Below, piece after piece: positions 20,367 through 29,135 of a stretch of DNA of 35,040 nt (positions are counted from its first letter, which is position 1; each line of letters opens with the position of its first letter). Below the pieces are notes generated by a model, which was not told where the DNA came from, made no database searches, and saw nothing but the letters and a program-made list of their open reading frames with translations. The position numbers and the translations under genes were made by a program. This DNA is from a virus. The stretch covers positions 1-35,040 of the IMG/VR virus record IMGVR_UViG_3300034023_000185. One strand, written 5' to 3'.

Positions 20367-21323
20367 ATGGCAAATCTTGAGGAAGCAATCGTAGCGACCT
20401 TGTTCGATCAGTCCGATTCAATAGCAGATGAGATTCTTCATCATAATCCGCTTTTGGCTTCGCTTGATGAGCAGGGTCTAATTCGTAAATTCTCCGGTGG
20501 ATATGAGCTTCGTAAGCCAGTCATGTACAATGATTCGGCTGTCGGTGGTTTCTATTCTGGATTCTCATCTTTCAACCTTGATTCAATCGATGATGCAACT
20601 GCATTCCGATTCGCTATCAAGCAGGTATATGAGCCTGTAGCAATCTCAGGGCGTGATCGTCGTGCTAACCGTGACGAGGCTATGCTTCTTGACCTTGCTG
20701 AAATGAAGATGAAAGCAGCAATCGCTCGTCTTAAGAATACCGTTTCTACCTCGCTTCGTGGCGATGGAACAGGAAGCGGAGGACTTGAGTTTGATGGTAT
20801 CAAGAAGGCAGTTTCGACTTCGCCTTCATCTGGTACTTATGGAACGATTGACCGTACTTCAAACACTTTTGCACGTAACCTTGCAGTAAACGTAACGTTG
20901 ACTGCGGCAAACGTACAAGAGCAGATTACGGATGCAATCAGCCAGATTACCCGAGGTGATGAGCAGCCTGACCTTGGACTTATGGATCGTACTGCTTGGA
21001 AGTTCCTCCATAGTTCTTTGACAGCAATTCAGCGTATTCAGCTTCCTGCAAAGAAGGCTGTAGCTGGATTCCGTGTTCTTCAGTATGACGGATGTGATTT
21101 CGTATTCGATGGTGGATACGGATCCTCTGTACTTGAGACAAACAGCTGCCGACTTCTCAACACCAAATATTGGTCGTTTGATGTAGTTCGTGGCGCAGAT
21201 TTCAAGCCGCTTGCTCCAGAGATGGCACGTCCTGTTGACCAGGATGCGTTCTTCACTGTGATCATCGTAGAGGGTAACCTCTGCTGTGCTGCTCCTGCGC
21301 TTCAGGCTGTTATTTACGCTTAA
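20367..21323 (+). CDS. Major capsid protein
   Basis: A 318-residue protein following the scaffold. It starts ANLEEAIVATLFDQSDSIAD and has a long central helix (EAMLLDLAEMKMKAAIARLK, the spine-helix region of an HK97-fold coat), then TSLRGDGTGSGGLEFDGIKK, a beta-rich peripheral domain with GLMDRTAWKFLHSSL, and VIIVEGNLCCAAP at the end. These blocks (SxxxxGDGTGSxGxxFxGxxxxV) are typical of a podophage and siphophage capsid family. The gene has a leader hairpin and codons with strong C-ending bias (CTT, CGT), as expected for heavy expression. Confidence 0.9.
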   Translation: MANLEEAIVATLFDQSDSIADEILHHNPLLASLDEQGLIRKFSGGYELRKPVMYNDSAVGGFYSGFSSFNLDSIDDATAFRFAIKQVYEPVAISGRDRRANRDEAMLLDLAEMKMKAAIARLKNTVSTSLRGDGTGSGGLEFDGIKKAVSTSPSSGTYGTIDRTSNTFARNLAVNVTLTAANVQEQITDAISQITRGDEQPDLGLMDRTAWKFLHSSLTAIQRIQLPAKKAVAGFRVLQYDGCDFVFDGGYGSSVLETNSCRLLNTKYWSFDVVRGADFKPLAPEMARPVDQDAFFTVIIVEGNLCCAAPALQAVIYA

Positions 21324-21341
21324 TTAGTAGAGGAATAGAAA

Positions 21342-21830
21342 ATGTCACAAAGTGGATCATTTGGTGTAAATTACAAAACAACCTTTACGACTACTAACAA
21401 CCTTTCGCTTCCTGCATCGCTTCGTGCTGTTGGAAGTAGCCCAGAAGGTGAGTTCGTATTCGTACAAGCTGATGGTGCTATCGACCAGTATGCTTTCGTA
21501 AAGATTGAGCAAGACGGCCAAGCCGCTATGCTTACTACTACGAACGCTGGCTCACAGGGACTTCTTGTTGGCGTAGCTCAAGTAGCTTTCGCTGACAACG
21601 AGTACGGATGGGTATGGGTTGGTGGACTTAATGGCGGTGGAGTTGGAAAGGGAATTAAGGGCAAACTAGCTGCAAGCTATGTTGCTAAGGCTAACCTTAA
21701 TACAACTGGAACTGCTGGTGTAGCTGATGATGCTTCAACAACTAAGATTGCTTACGTTGTTGGCTTGGCAGCTACTACTGGAGCCGCTGCTGTAGAGCTT
21801 GGTTCAGTAGGTCACCTCAAGGTGAACTAA
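21342..21830 (+). CDS. Putative capsid decoration protein
   Basis: A 162-residue, beta-rich, Gly/Ala-rich protein just after the capsid gene (ASLRAVGSSPEGEFVFVQAD, QYAFVKIEQDGQAAMLTTT, FADNEYGWVWVGGLNGGGVG). It has the size and place of a head decoration protein. AGAGGAA gives a good ribosome site. It shares the capsid gene's codon style (CTT, GCT), which suggests high expression. A trimeric surface protein is the best guess. Confidence 0.7.
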   Translation: MSQSGSFGVNYKTTFTTTNNLSLPASLRAVGSSPEGEFVFVQADGAIDQYAFVKIEQDGQAAMLTTTNAGSQGLLVGVAQVAFADNEYGWVWVGGLNGGGVGKGIKGKLAASYVAKANLNTTGTAGVADDASTTKIAYVVGLAATTGAAAVELGSVGHLKVN

Positions 21831-21836
21831 TTAAAA

Positions 21837-21860
21837 GCGGCTGGCTTGTATAGCAGCCGC
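21837..21860 (+). terminator. Hairpin after the decoration gene (attenuator or weak terminator)
   Basis: GCGGCTG (21837-21843) pairs with CAGCCGC (21854-21860), seven perfect pairs around ten bases. Only AATTTC follows, so it is at best a partial terminator or a processing or stability stem that sets the ratio of capsid genes to downstream genes. Confidence 0.5.
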
Positions 21861-21876
21861 AATTTCGGGAGATTAT

Positions 21877-22281
21877 ATGCCACTTCTTCAAGATTTAATT
21901 GGTTTGGGAATGCCACCAGAGCAAGCAAATGTGTTGTCAACTTTTAGCATTACGTCGGCTCCTGCACTCTCATCGAGTGGAAGTCTTACTGCTACTGGCA
22001 CAACAATTGCAGATGCTCTTGCTCTTACATCGTTTCTTAACCTTGTAGGAACCACTGCTGCCTCGACAGGAGTTAAACTTCCTGACGTTCAGATTGGTGG
22101 AATCGTAATTGTGCAAAACAATGGCGCAAATGCTCTTAACGTATTTCCGCATTCATCACTAGGAACACTTAACGGTGGTACTGCTGGTGCTGCGGTAACG
22201 TGTGCTGCTGCTGCTGGTAACATTTGTATCAAACGCTCGTCAACAGATTGGCTTGTATACGTTGTTGCTAAGGAATCATAA
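21877..22281 (+). CDS. Virion structural protein
   Basis: A 134-residue beta-rich protein (PALSSSGSLTATGTTIADAL, VKLPDVQIGGIVIVQNNGAN, NVFPHSSLGTLNGG). This Ala/Gly/Thr-rich family appears after capsid genes in many phages, sometimes as a head fibre or tail-spike base domain. GGGAG precedes the ATG. The role is inferred from family and place. Confidence 0.7.
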   Translation: MPLLQDLIGLGMPPEQANVLSTFSITSAPALSSSGSLTATGTTIADALALTSFLNLVGTTAASTGVKLPDVQIGGIVIVQNNGANALNVFPHSSLGTLNGGTAGAAVTCAAAAGNICIKRSSTDWLVYVVAKES

Positions 22282-22286
22282 TACGA

Positions 22287-22311
22287 GGCCGGTGAAAGTC
22301 CGGCCATTTTA
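22287..22311 (+). terminator. Hairpin between small structural genes
   Basis: GGCCGG pairs with CCGGCC around TGAAAGT (about 22287-22305), followed by ATTTTATT. It resembles an intrinsic terminator with an imperfect T tract. Transcription must continue into the tail genes, so it probably acts as an attenuator. Confidence 0.5.
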
Positions 22312-22322
22312 TTAGGTGATTT

Positions 22323-22580
22323 ATGCCAGATTTTACACCCTCTAATCCTAGTGCATTATTTTCAGCTCGAAGCGTTGCCGCTGTGACTGCTTCTGATACT
22401 ACCGATCTAACTGGCTGTAGAGCTTTGTGGGTTGGTGGTACTGGAAACCTAGTTGTCAAAGGAGTGGACAATGCTTCAGCGGTCACAATCGTTATTCCTG
22501 CGGCTGGTGTGCTTATTCCGATTTTTGCTAGTCGTGTTATGGCAGCTACTACCGCAACGTCTATTGTGGCGTTTTACTAG
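22323..22580 (+). CDS. Small virion structural protein
   Basis: An 85-residue beta-rich protein. GCRALWVGGTGNLVVKG, then IVIPAAGVLIPIFASRVMA and TATSIVAFY fit a small phage family (GCRaLyVGgaGdv....G..vt...paG.ilPi....V.ateTTA..IvAlY) found among head or spike-base genes. AGGTGA lies before the ATG. It stands between another structural protein and the LamG-like protein. Confidence 0.75.
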   Translation: MPDFTPSNPSALFSARSVAAVTASDTTDLTGCRALWVGGTGNLVVKGVDNASAVTIVIPAAGVLIPIFASRVMAATTATSIVAFY

Positions 22581-22581
22581 T

Positions 22582-23352
22582 ATGTTTATTGGAATCAATG
22601 GCATATCAATTTGTCGTCCTGGCAAGCAGGGTGCGTCATTTGTTCCAACAGATATTTCTAATTTAGCATATTGGTATAGTGCTGATAGCGGAATAACAAA
22701 GGATGGCTCTAATCTTGTTAGTCAATGGAACGATAGAAGCGGAAACGCTAGAAACGTTACGCAAGCAACTGCTGGAAATAAGCCTGTTTACACGACTAAT
22801 CAAGTAAATGGATTACCCGCCGTTATATTTGATGGATCAAACGATTTTCTATCGCTCAATGCATCCATTTTTACAAACACCAGTAACATAACTTTTTTTG
22901 CAGTTGCTAAAATAACAACAGCAAGTCAGTACGCTACTCTGTTTTCTCAATACCTAAGTGGAGCACTAAACGCAGCAGCCTTTCAAGTTTGTAATAATTC
23001 TGGAGCGTTGAAAATGCAAACCGACGTTTCGCTCCCAAAGGGAATGTACGGGTCTACAACAATTCCACTTTCTACATACAAGTGTTTTACTTATAGAGTT
23101 GCTCCTTGGTCAAACGTCACGACAAACACAGAATTGTGGCTAAATGGCGTTGCAGAGACGGAAACAAGCTATGGAGGCGCTGGCACTCCAGTCTTAGCAG
23201 CAGGCAATGTTTATGTGGGAGCATTTGGAGGTGGAGGACCAACCGTAACTCTTAATGGCGGAATTGCGGAAATTGTGATTTATAATGCTAATTTAAGTGA
23301 CTTAGACCGAAGTAGGGTCGAATCATACTTAATAGCAAAATATGCACTTTAG
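22582..23352 (+). CDS. Concanavalin A/LamG-like virion protein (paralogue of 17444 gene)
   Basis: A 256-residue protein with the same jelly-roll layout as the gene at 17444: LAYWYSADSGITKDGSNLVS, WNDRSGNARNV, NGLPAVIFDGSNDFLSLN and, at the end, GIAEIVIYNANLSD with RSRVESYLIAKY. I use the ATG two bases after the preceding stop; an in-frame start at 22453 would lie inside that gene. It probably binds glycans or decorates the particle. Two copies on either side of the capsid genes suggest duplication followed by divergence. Confidence 0.8.
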   Translation: MFIGINGISICRPGKQGASFVPTDISNLAYWYSADSGITKDGSNLVSQWNDRSGNARNVTQATAGNKPVYTTNQVNGLPAVIFDGSNDFLSLNASIFTNTSNITFFAVAKITTASQYATLFSQYLSGALNAAAFQVCNNSGALKMQTDVSLPKGMYGSTTIPLSTYKCFTYRVAPWSNVTTNTELWLNGVAETETSYGGAGTPVLAAGNVYVGAFGGGGPTVTLNGGIAEIVIYNANLSDLDRSRVESYLIAKYAL

Positions 23353-23359
23353 GAGAATT

Positions 23360-24037
23360 ATGCCGCAGATAGACTGGAATACGATTATGAATGGACAGTC
23401 ACAGCAGAAAAAGCGTTTTGCTGGTGCCAACGTAAAGTTTTTTAACGCTTATAACGAGAACAAAGAAAAGTCATTGAAAGAGGGACGACCTATTTTTGAT
23501 GAAATTCCTTCTATTTCTATTCAATGGCCAGGTGGTGACGAAACTGTGCGTCGCATAGAACCACAAGATATCCACGAATATCCAGAGCTATACAAAGCAT
23601 TTTCCATTGGCAACGAACCAATTGAAAGCGGGACACCACTTGTAGAGTGGCCACCTATTAGTGGCTCTGCGGTGCGAGAACTTCAGTACATTGGATTCAA
23701 GACAGTCGAGCAGTTGGCAGAGGCAAATGATAGCCTTCGGTCAAAACTTGGCCCACTGTTCCGGTTTGTAAAGATGGCGAAAGATTGGTTGGATGCTGCA
23801 AACTCGTCACAAAATGACGTTGTTGGGCTGCGGCAATTACTTGAGCGAGAGCAGAAGCGTACTGCAAAACTTGAGCACCAACTGGAACTACTCATGCAGA
23901 GAGTTGAAGCCAATGAAGGCACTGATTTGCGTGGTGTAAGAAAGGAGGTGATCCGAGAATCTGAGGTCGAAGATGAGGCCGCTGATGAGTCTGTTGAGGA
24001 TGCACCAAAGCGTAGAGGTAGACCGAAAAAAGTATGA
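23360..24037 (+). CDS. Virion-region protein with C-terminal AT-hook
   Basis: A 225-residue protein. The N-terminal half has a conserved-looking block (RPIFDEIPSISIQWPGGDET, then RRIEPQDIHEYPELY and GTPLVEWP), with a helix-hairpin-like GFKTVEQLAEAND. A coiled coil follows (LLEREQKRTAKLEHQLELLM), then a very acidic segment, and the end is PKRRGRPKKV, a classical AT-hook (RGRP core) that should bind the minor groove of A+T-rich DNA. AGGAG before the ATG at 23360 fixes the start. Families with this N-terminus occur in podophage head-tail clusters. Confidence 0.7.
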   Translation: MPQIDWNTIMNGQSQQKKRFAGANVKFFNAYNENKEKSLKEGRPIFDEIPSISIQWPGGDETVRRIEPQDIHEYPELYKAFSIGNEPIESGTPLVEWPPISGSAVRELQYIGFKTVEQLAEANDSLRSKLGPLFRFVKMAKDWLDAANSSQNDVVGLRQLLEREQKRTAKLEHQLELLMQRVEANEGTDLRGVRKEVIRESEVEDEAADESVEDAPKRRGRPKKV

Positions 24038-24897
24038 GTTTAGCAACAATTGTTCAAAACGTAGCAGACGAGTGCGGCTATACAGTCGAGTCAAACGTAG
24101 CTACTTCTTCTGAAACTACTACAAAACAATTGTTGGCGATTACGCAGCGTATTAACAGAGACATATTTGAGGCTTATCCTTGGCCTAAATGTTATGCGTC
24201 TGGAAGTATTACGTTGGTCGGAGGGCAAGCAAACTATGCGTTGCCCTCCGCTTTTTCTTGGTATCAATACGAAACGTTTTGGAATAGCTCTACACGTTTT
24301 CGCATTCTTGGCCCAATGAGTGAGCAGGAATATGGCGAGATTAGAGGATTCGGGCTTAACACCACGGTCTATCAAAGAATGCAAATCCGTGGCATTTCAA
24401 ATACTGAACTACTTATTAGTCCGACTCCTGGAGCTAATAACAATGGTAACATTATTGTATTTGAGTATATCGCTGATAGAAGCGTTAAGCCAAAAACTTG
24501 GACTACCAGCACACTTTTCACAACCAATTCCTATTGTTTCTACAACGGCAACTATTACTTTACGACCGCTGGAGGAACCACAGGAGCTACGCCACCAACT
24601 CATACGACCGGATCAGTTTCAGATGGCGGTGTAACTTGGGATTACTATAACGGTGCTTATAGTACGTTTTTAGCAGATACGGATGTAAGCGTATTTAACG
24701 AGAAGTTAGTTGAGCAAGGAGTGCTTGAGCGCTTTGCTGAGATACATGGACTGACTACCATTCAACAGAAATTTCCGACGCAATTACACGAAGAGTACAG
24801 CAGAGATAACCCTGGCAAAATTATATATGCTGGTGGTCATACTCGTGCTGAACTTTTTGCTAGAAGTGGAACCGCTGTATTTGGGACGTGGATATAA
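24034..24897 (+). CDS. Putative head-tail adaptor/tail accessory protein
   Basis: A 287-residue protein. The first part is helical (LATIVQNVADECGYTV, LLAITQRINRDIFEAYPWPK) and the middle is a beta segment with FRILGPMSEQEYGEI. An inserted Gly/Thr-rich domain (TTAGGTTGATPPTHTTGSVS) resembles the small carbohydrate-module-like repeats found in tail proteins. This layout matches tail accessory proteins next to P22-like portals (gp4-type position). It overlaps genes on both sides. The assignment is by layout and neighbours. Confidence 0.65.
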   Translation: MSLATIVQNVADECGYTVESNVATSSETTTKQLLAITQRINRDIFEAYPWPKCYASGSITLVGGQANYALPSAFSWYQYETFWNSSTRFRILGPMSEQEYGEIRGFGLNTTVYQRMQIRGISNTELLISPTPGANNNGNIIVFEYIADRSVKPKTWTTSTLFTTNSYCFYNGNYYFTTAGGTTGATPPTHTTGSVSDGGVTWDYYNGAYSTFLADTDVSVFNEKLVEQGVLERFAEIHGLTTIQQKFPTQLHEEYSRDNPGKIIYAGGHTRAELFARSGTAVFGTWI

Positions 24898-26072
24898 TGG
24901 CTATTGCAGGACCAACAACATTTCAAGGTGATCCAGAGCTGACCTATAAAGACCCAAATGCGTACATTGCCTACCTACGCACACAAGGGCTGCCACCACA
25001 ACAGGTGTATCAAATGGTGACACAGCGATTTGGTATGCCAAAGACTCCAGAGGAGCAGGCAAAGGATAGGGCTTCTCAAGCTCAGACGGCTGGTCTTGCT
25101 CAAACTGGTGGAGCATTAGCAGGAACAATTGGTGCTGGTTATCTTACAAGTCAACTTCTAAGGAGTGGAACAAGTGCCATTGCGCCAACTGCGTTGGGCA
25201 CTACTGGTGCTGGAGCAACTGGTGCAACGGGTGCTGGAACTGTCGCTACCCCAACATTATTAAGTGCGACCACTACTGGTGGGCCTGCTGCCCTTGGTGC
25301 TCTGCCAATCGCAGGGATCGCCGCTGCTGGAGCTATTGGCCTGAACCAATTATGGGAAGGCGGCATGAAGGATATTGTGCGTGGAAGAGGCACTAGAGAA
25401 GATTATATAAATACTGGTCTTGCTGTTGGGACAGGCGGTTTAGGCGGCCTACCAAATCTTGCTTTGCGTTTGATGGGCAAACGATCCATTGGCAAGATGA
25501 TGACTACCGGCAAATCAGATGCGCAACTGATGCGTGATGATTTCCGTGGAGTGCTAAAAGAAACAGGCGTTGCTGATAAAAATTACCAAGTTAGTCTTGC
25601 CGATGGCTCAAAGTTTAACATCGGACTTGATGGCAAAACTCGTTACAAAAACTTAGGCGAAAACATTGATGGAAAAACAACACGACAAGCGTGGGATGTT
25701 GATTTCAGCAATCCGTTAGCTAAGTTTGCTACGGATCAAATCGACCCAATGATCCGCAACATTTACGCAGAAGCGCCAAAAAGTGTTAAGCCCGAGCAGT
25801 ACACGGGAATGCTTGTAAACGCTGCTACGTCAAATGCCAAATCAGAGCAAGACGTGTTGAACAACATACAAGCTATGCTTGGTAAATCCACTTTTGCTAA
25901 GCAGGCTGGTGTTGGCGTACAGGGTCCAATAGCGCCAGTACAACGGCCACCAAAGGGACAAGTAGTCCGAGTCTCGCCTGGCATGTACATGAATGATAAA
26001 GGACGTGTGGGGCCAGCTAAGACGGTTAGAGAGTCACTAAGTGCAAATTACAAAGCAGGGAAAGGAAAGTAA
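24897..26072 (+). CDS. Internal/ejection protein candidate with hydrophobic centre
   Basis: A 391-residue protein. After a polar N-terminus come Gly/Ala-rich hydrophobic stretches at about residues 66-150 (GALAGTIGAGYLTSQLL, LGALPIAGIAAAGAIGLNQ) that could insert into a membrane. A soluble C-terminal domain follows. The end carries VRVSPGMYMNDKGRVG, a block repeated in the next gene. Podophage ejection proteins are stored in the head and build a channel through the host envelope; the hydrophobic centre and position fit. The ATG at 24897 overlaps the upstream stop and is preferred over a GTG nine bases before. Confidence 0.65.
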   Translation: MAIAGPTTFQGDPELTYKDPNAYIAYLRTQGLPPQQVYQMVTQRFGMPKTPEEQAKDRASQAQTAGLAQTGGALAGTIGAGYLTSQLLRSGTSAIAPTALGTTGAGATGATGAGTVATPTLLSATTTGGPAALGALPIAGIAAAGAIGLNQLWEGGMKDIVRGRGTREDYINTGLAVGTGGLGGLPNLALRLMGKRSIGKMMTTGKSDAQLMRDDFRGVLKETGVADKNYQVSLADGSKFNIGLDGKTRYKNLGENIDGKTTRQAWDVDFSNPLAKFATDQIDPMIRNIYAEAPKSVKPEQYTGMLVNAATSNAKSEQDVLNNIQAMLGKSTFAKQAGVGVQGPIAPVQRPPKGQVVRVSPGMYMNDKGRVGPAKTVRESLSANYKAGKGK

Positions 26073-26073
26073 T

Positions 26074-26649
26074 ATGGCTAAAGGCGCGATGACAAAAAGT
26101 CCGAAAACTGGTGGCAGAGTGTATGCCGGTGGTTCTCCAAACTTTGATGAGCGTACTGGAAAATACACGTCACCACCACCATCGGCTATGCGTGTAAGCC
26201 CTGGTGTTTATCGTGCTCCATCGGGTCAGCTTGTACGCAGTTTGCAACAGCCAATGTCGCAACCTTCACAACGTCCTTCTGCAACTTTGCCGCAAGCAAG
26301 ACCACAGATGGCGCCACCTTTGACACAAAGCCAAGTTGGACAAATACCGCCTGGATTTGAAAGCTCTATGCGTGATGCAATGGCTGGGATAGCTCAAGGT
26401 GCTTTTATGCCAAAAGGTCCGGCATCTTTGGATATGCAAAAGCCTTGGATGTATCAACCAGCGCAAATGCCGCAGAATCCAGGTATGAGTGCTCCACAAC
26501 AACAGCAACTAGACTTGAGCCAGCTGTCTAGAATGTCTGGCGAGCAGATCCAGCAGTACATAAATCAATTGCAACAAGCGCAGCAAGCACAGCAGATGCA
26601 ACCAGCACCGCAGTTTAATCCGTCAATGTATCAGAGCCGGCAAGGATAA
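26074..26649 (+). CDS. Pro/Gln/Met-rich virion-region protein
   Basis: A 191-residue low-complexity protein (QQPMSQPSQRPSATLPQARP, QQQQLDLSQLSRMSGEQIQQ). The N-terminal part has AMRVSPGVYRAPSGQLVR, matching the RVSPGMY block at the end of the previous protein. AAGGAAAG precedes the ATG at 26074. It is probably disordered and carried in the particle or used in assembly. No family is known to me. Confidence 0.65.
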   Translation: MAKGAMTKSPKTGGRVYAGGSPNFDERTGKYTSPPPSAMRVSPGVYRAPSGQLVRSLQQPMSQPSQRPSATLPQARPQMAPPLTQSQVGQIPPGFESSMRDAMAGIAQGAFMPKGPASLDMQKPWMYQPAQMPQNPGMSAPQQQQLDLSQLSRMSGEQIQQYINQLQQAQQAQQMQPAPQFNPSMYQSRQG

Positions 26650-26651
26650 TA

Positions 26652-28208
26652 ATGGCTTTTGAAGGTTATACAATGTCACCGCCGTATGGTGGGTTGGATC
26701 TAGTAAGTCCAATAGACAACATGGATCCAGCTTATGCACTGGAACTTGTAAACGTATTTCCTGGTGCTGGAGCGCCTACAGTACGCCTTGGGTACACGCA
26801 ATTTGCAGATACATTATCATCAGCAGCAATTAAGTTTGCTCAATCTTTGAATTTAGCCAATGGAAGTAGCCAACTAATTGTGGGCACAGCTTCTAAACTT
26901 TATTCGATCAACTCGTCTGGCACTGTATCAGATATTACGGGAGCTGCTGTTATTACCAACGGTGATTGGCAGTCTGTTACCTACGCAAACAATCTGTATT
27001 TGTGCAACGGTGTAGACACTCCACTTGTCTATACTGGCACTGGGAATGTCAGTGCAATTACATTTACCGGGCCGACTTTAACGACTTTGATAAATGTTAC
27101 GGCTCACAAAGAACGATTGTACTTTGTGCAAGCTGCTAGTTCTAAGGTTTGGTATGGTGGATTACAGGTCACTGGAACAGCAGGCACACCAGCTCTTACA
27201 TCATTTGATTTTCAGTATGTATTTAATCGTGGTGGTTTTCTCGTCGGTATTGGTAGTTTTAGCCAAACTAACAACGTAGCAGCGCAAGATTACTTTTATG
27301 CTTGTAGCTCAGAAGGCGAAGTAGTTTTTTATAGCGGTAACTATGCAGGCGACCCTACCACCTGGGGCCTTACCGCTCGATACTACATAGGCAAGCCACT
27401 CGGCTACCGAGCATTTATCCGTTATAACAACGACGTTTGGGTGATTACAGCTCAAGGCTTAGTGCCACTATCAGGCTTGTTACAGTCAGATCCAGAAGCG
27501 GCGTTGAATCTTGTAAGTGCTAAAATCAATCCTCTCATCACTGACTACGCTCTTACCATTCCATTCGACCATCAGTGGACTGGCTTCTTTTGGCCACAAG
27601 GACGACGCATTTATGTATCTGTGCCGGTAAGTGGTAGTGGTTGTAAGTTTCTAGTTTACAGCATTGATACGAAGGGTTGGACGGTATTTCAACTTTTTGA
27701 CGACAGTCATGCTTTGGCTAGTTGTGTGTTTCAAGAATTGCCATTTTACGGTTCTTCTTTAGGAATCGTATGGAAAGGCGAAACTGGTCAAGCTGATGCC
27801 ATTACCTCTACCACAAGTCAAAGCATTGCTTTTGCTGGAAGGTCTGCGTTTAGCTTCTATAATTCTCGTGGCAACTACAAAGCATTTAAGGATATCCGTC
27901 CGTTAATGCGTACCAAACGTGGCATCACTTTGTCTTTGGGACTTGATACTGACTTTAAGCGAGCCCAAACGATTACAAGCGTAGTTACACCGAGCGGTAC
28001 GTTTACTCCGTGGGGTAGCACTGGTGGGTCTCCTACCTATACGCCTTGGGGCAGTCCTTGGTCAGCAGATGTAGAGTATGTATTTGACCGATTTGCTGTT
28101 AAAGGCCAAGGACACTGTGCAGCGGTTCGTTTTGGCGGGTCTATTAAAAACTCAACTTTGCAAATACTAGGCTTTGAAATACGATTCGATATGGGTGGGC
28201 AGGTATAG
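26652..28208 (+). CDS. Tail protein, P22 gp10-like beta-propeller
   Basis: A 518-residue beta-rich protein starting MAFEGYTMSPPYGGLDLVSP with DNMDPAYALELVNVFPGAGA. This opening is shared by many podophage tail-hub proteins (related to P22 gp10-type stabilisation proteins). Repeated strands such as LYLCNGVDTPLVYTG, ERLYFVQAASSKVWYGG and DVWVITAQGLVPLSG look like propeller blades. In P22, gp10 plugs the portal-tail channel and holds the fibres. The length suits the family. Confidence 0.75.
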   Translation: MAFEGYTMSPPYGGLDLVSPIDNMDPAYALELVNVFPGAGAPTVRLGYTQFADTLSSAAIKFAQSLNLANGSSQLIVGTASKLYSINSSGTVSDITGAAVITNGDWQSVTYANNLYLCNGVDTPLVYTGTGNVSAITFTGPTLTTLINVTAHKERLYFVQAASSKVWYGGLQVTGTAGTPALTSFDFQYVFNRGGFLVGIGSFSQTNNVAAQDYFYACSSEGEVVFYSGNYAGDPTTWGLTARYYIGKPLGYRAFIRYNNDVWVITAQGLVPLSGLLQSDPEAALNLVSAKINPLITDYALTIPFDHQWTGFFWPQGRRIYVSVPVSGSGCKFLVYSIDTKGWTVFQLFDDSHALASCVFQELPFYGSSLGIVWKGETGQADAITSTTSQSIAFAGRSAFSFYNSRGNYKAFKDIRPLMRTKRGITLSLGLDTDFKRAQTITSVVTPSGTFTPWGSTGGSPTYTPWGSPWSADVEYVFDRFAVKGQGHCAAVRFGGSIKNSTLQILGFEIRFDMGGQV

Positions 28209-28210
28209 TT

Positions 28211-29134
28211 ATGGCACAAAAGAAAACGACCAAAGGCGCATTAGGTAAAGACCCAAGTAAAAAAGAGGCAGTGCCATTTGATGTTGCACGTGCCACAAAA
28301 GAAGTTAATTACCTACTACGTGTCCGACCAAACGATCCAAGTATTCGTCGTTTGCAAAGTCAGATAAAAAAAGCCAACGCTAAAGCATTAACAGTAAATG
28401 CACCTCCACCTCCACCTCCACCATCTCAAGAAGAACGAGTAGCGCAAGCTGGCGGTGACGTATTTGAGCAAATGTCTGGTTATGCCAAGCAGTTTGATCC
28501 TCGTACTTTCCAGTCTCAATATGAGCCTGTGTATTCGCAAGAGATGGAACGAGCCCGACAGAACGTATTGGGACAGTTTGAGCGTCGCAACGTGGAAGAG
28601 TTTGGTAGACAGACTCAAGAACTAGAGCGGTCAATTGCAGAGCGTGGATTAGACCCAGCTGGAGAAGCTGCTAGGGCTCTTAGGAAACAAGTGACCGAAC
28701 GGCAAGACCTCGCTCGACAAGAGGCTTTAAGTGCGGCTGAGAACGCAGCACAAGGCGTACAACAGCAGATGTACGGACAGGCTACTGGTACAGCTTTATT
28801 GCCCCAACAAATTGCTAGCGGATTTCTTGATCCGTATATGCAAAGTCAACAGCAAAGGTTTGCTGGACAGACACAACAGCAACAATTTGAGCAACAAAAA
28901 GCACTAGCTGCACAACAGCACAAATATGCTCTTGAGCAAATAGCTAAAACCCCTCGTGGTGGTGGCGGTGGAGGACAGCAACCTGACTACTACGGACAGT
29001 ATTTGTTGGGTACGTTAGGCCAAGGATACAACCAAACACCTCAAATTAATCCTTACGCTGCTGCTGCTCAAGGCGGAACTGCGGCATTTGCAAACGTATT
29101 TGGTCAGAATTTAGGCAGAAAAGTAGGAAGCTAA
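28211..29134 (+). CDS. Putative internal virion protein
   Basis: A 307-residue, Gln/Ala-rich helical protein. A basic N-terminus leads to a proline run (APPPPPPPSQEER) and a long helix (QSQYEPVYSQEMERARQNVL, FERRNVEEFGRQTQELERSI), then a Gln-rich segment and a Gly run near residue 250. It is the first of three adjacent genes whose last member bears a transglycosylase. This is the common layout of ejection proteins in podophages. The role is inferred from context. Confidence 0.65.
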   Translation: MAQKKTTKGALGKDPSKKEAVPFDVARATKEVNYLLRVRPNDPSIRRLQSQIKKANAKALTVNAPPPPPPPSQEERVAQAGGDVFEQMSGYAKQFDPRTFQSQYEPVYSQEMERARQNVLGQFERRNVEEFGRQTQELERSIAERGLDPAGEAARALRKQVTERQDLARQEALSAAENAAQGVQQQMYGQATGTALLPQQIASGFLDPYMQSQQQRFAGQTQQQQFEQQKALAAQQHKYALEQIAKTPRGGGGGGQQPDYYGQYLLGTLGQGYNQTPQINPYAAAAQGGTAAFANVFGQNLGRKVGS

Positions 29135-29135
29135 T

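Noticed and set aside
22453-22581. N-terminal extension of the LamG-like protein from 22453
   Set aside because: It lies fully inside the preceding gene in another frame. The ATG at 22582 follows that gene's stop directly.
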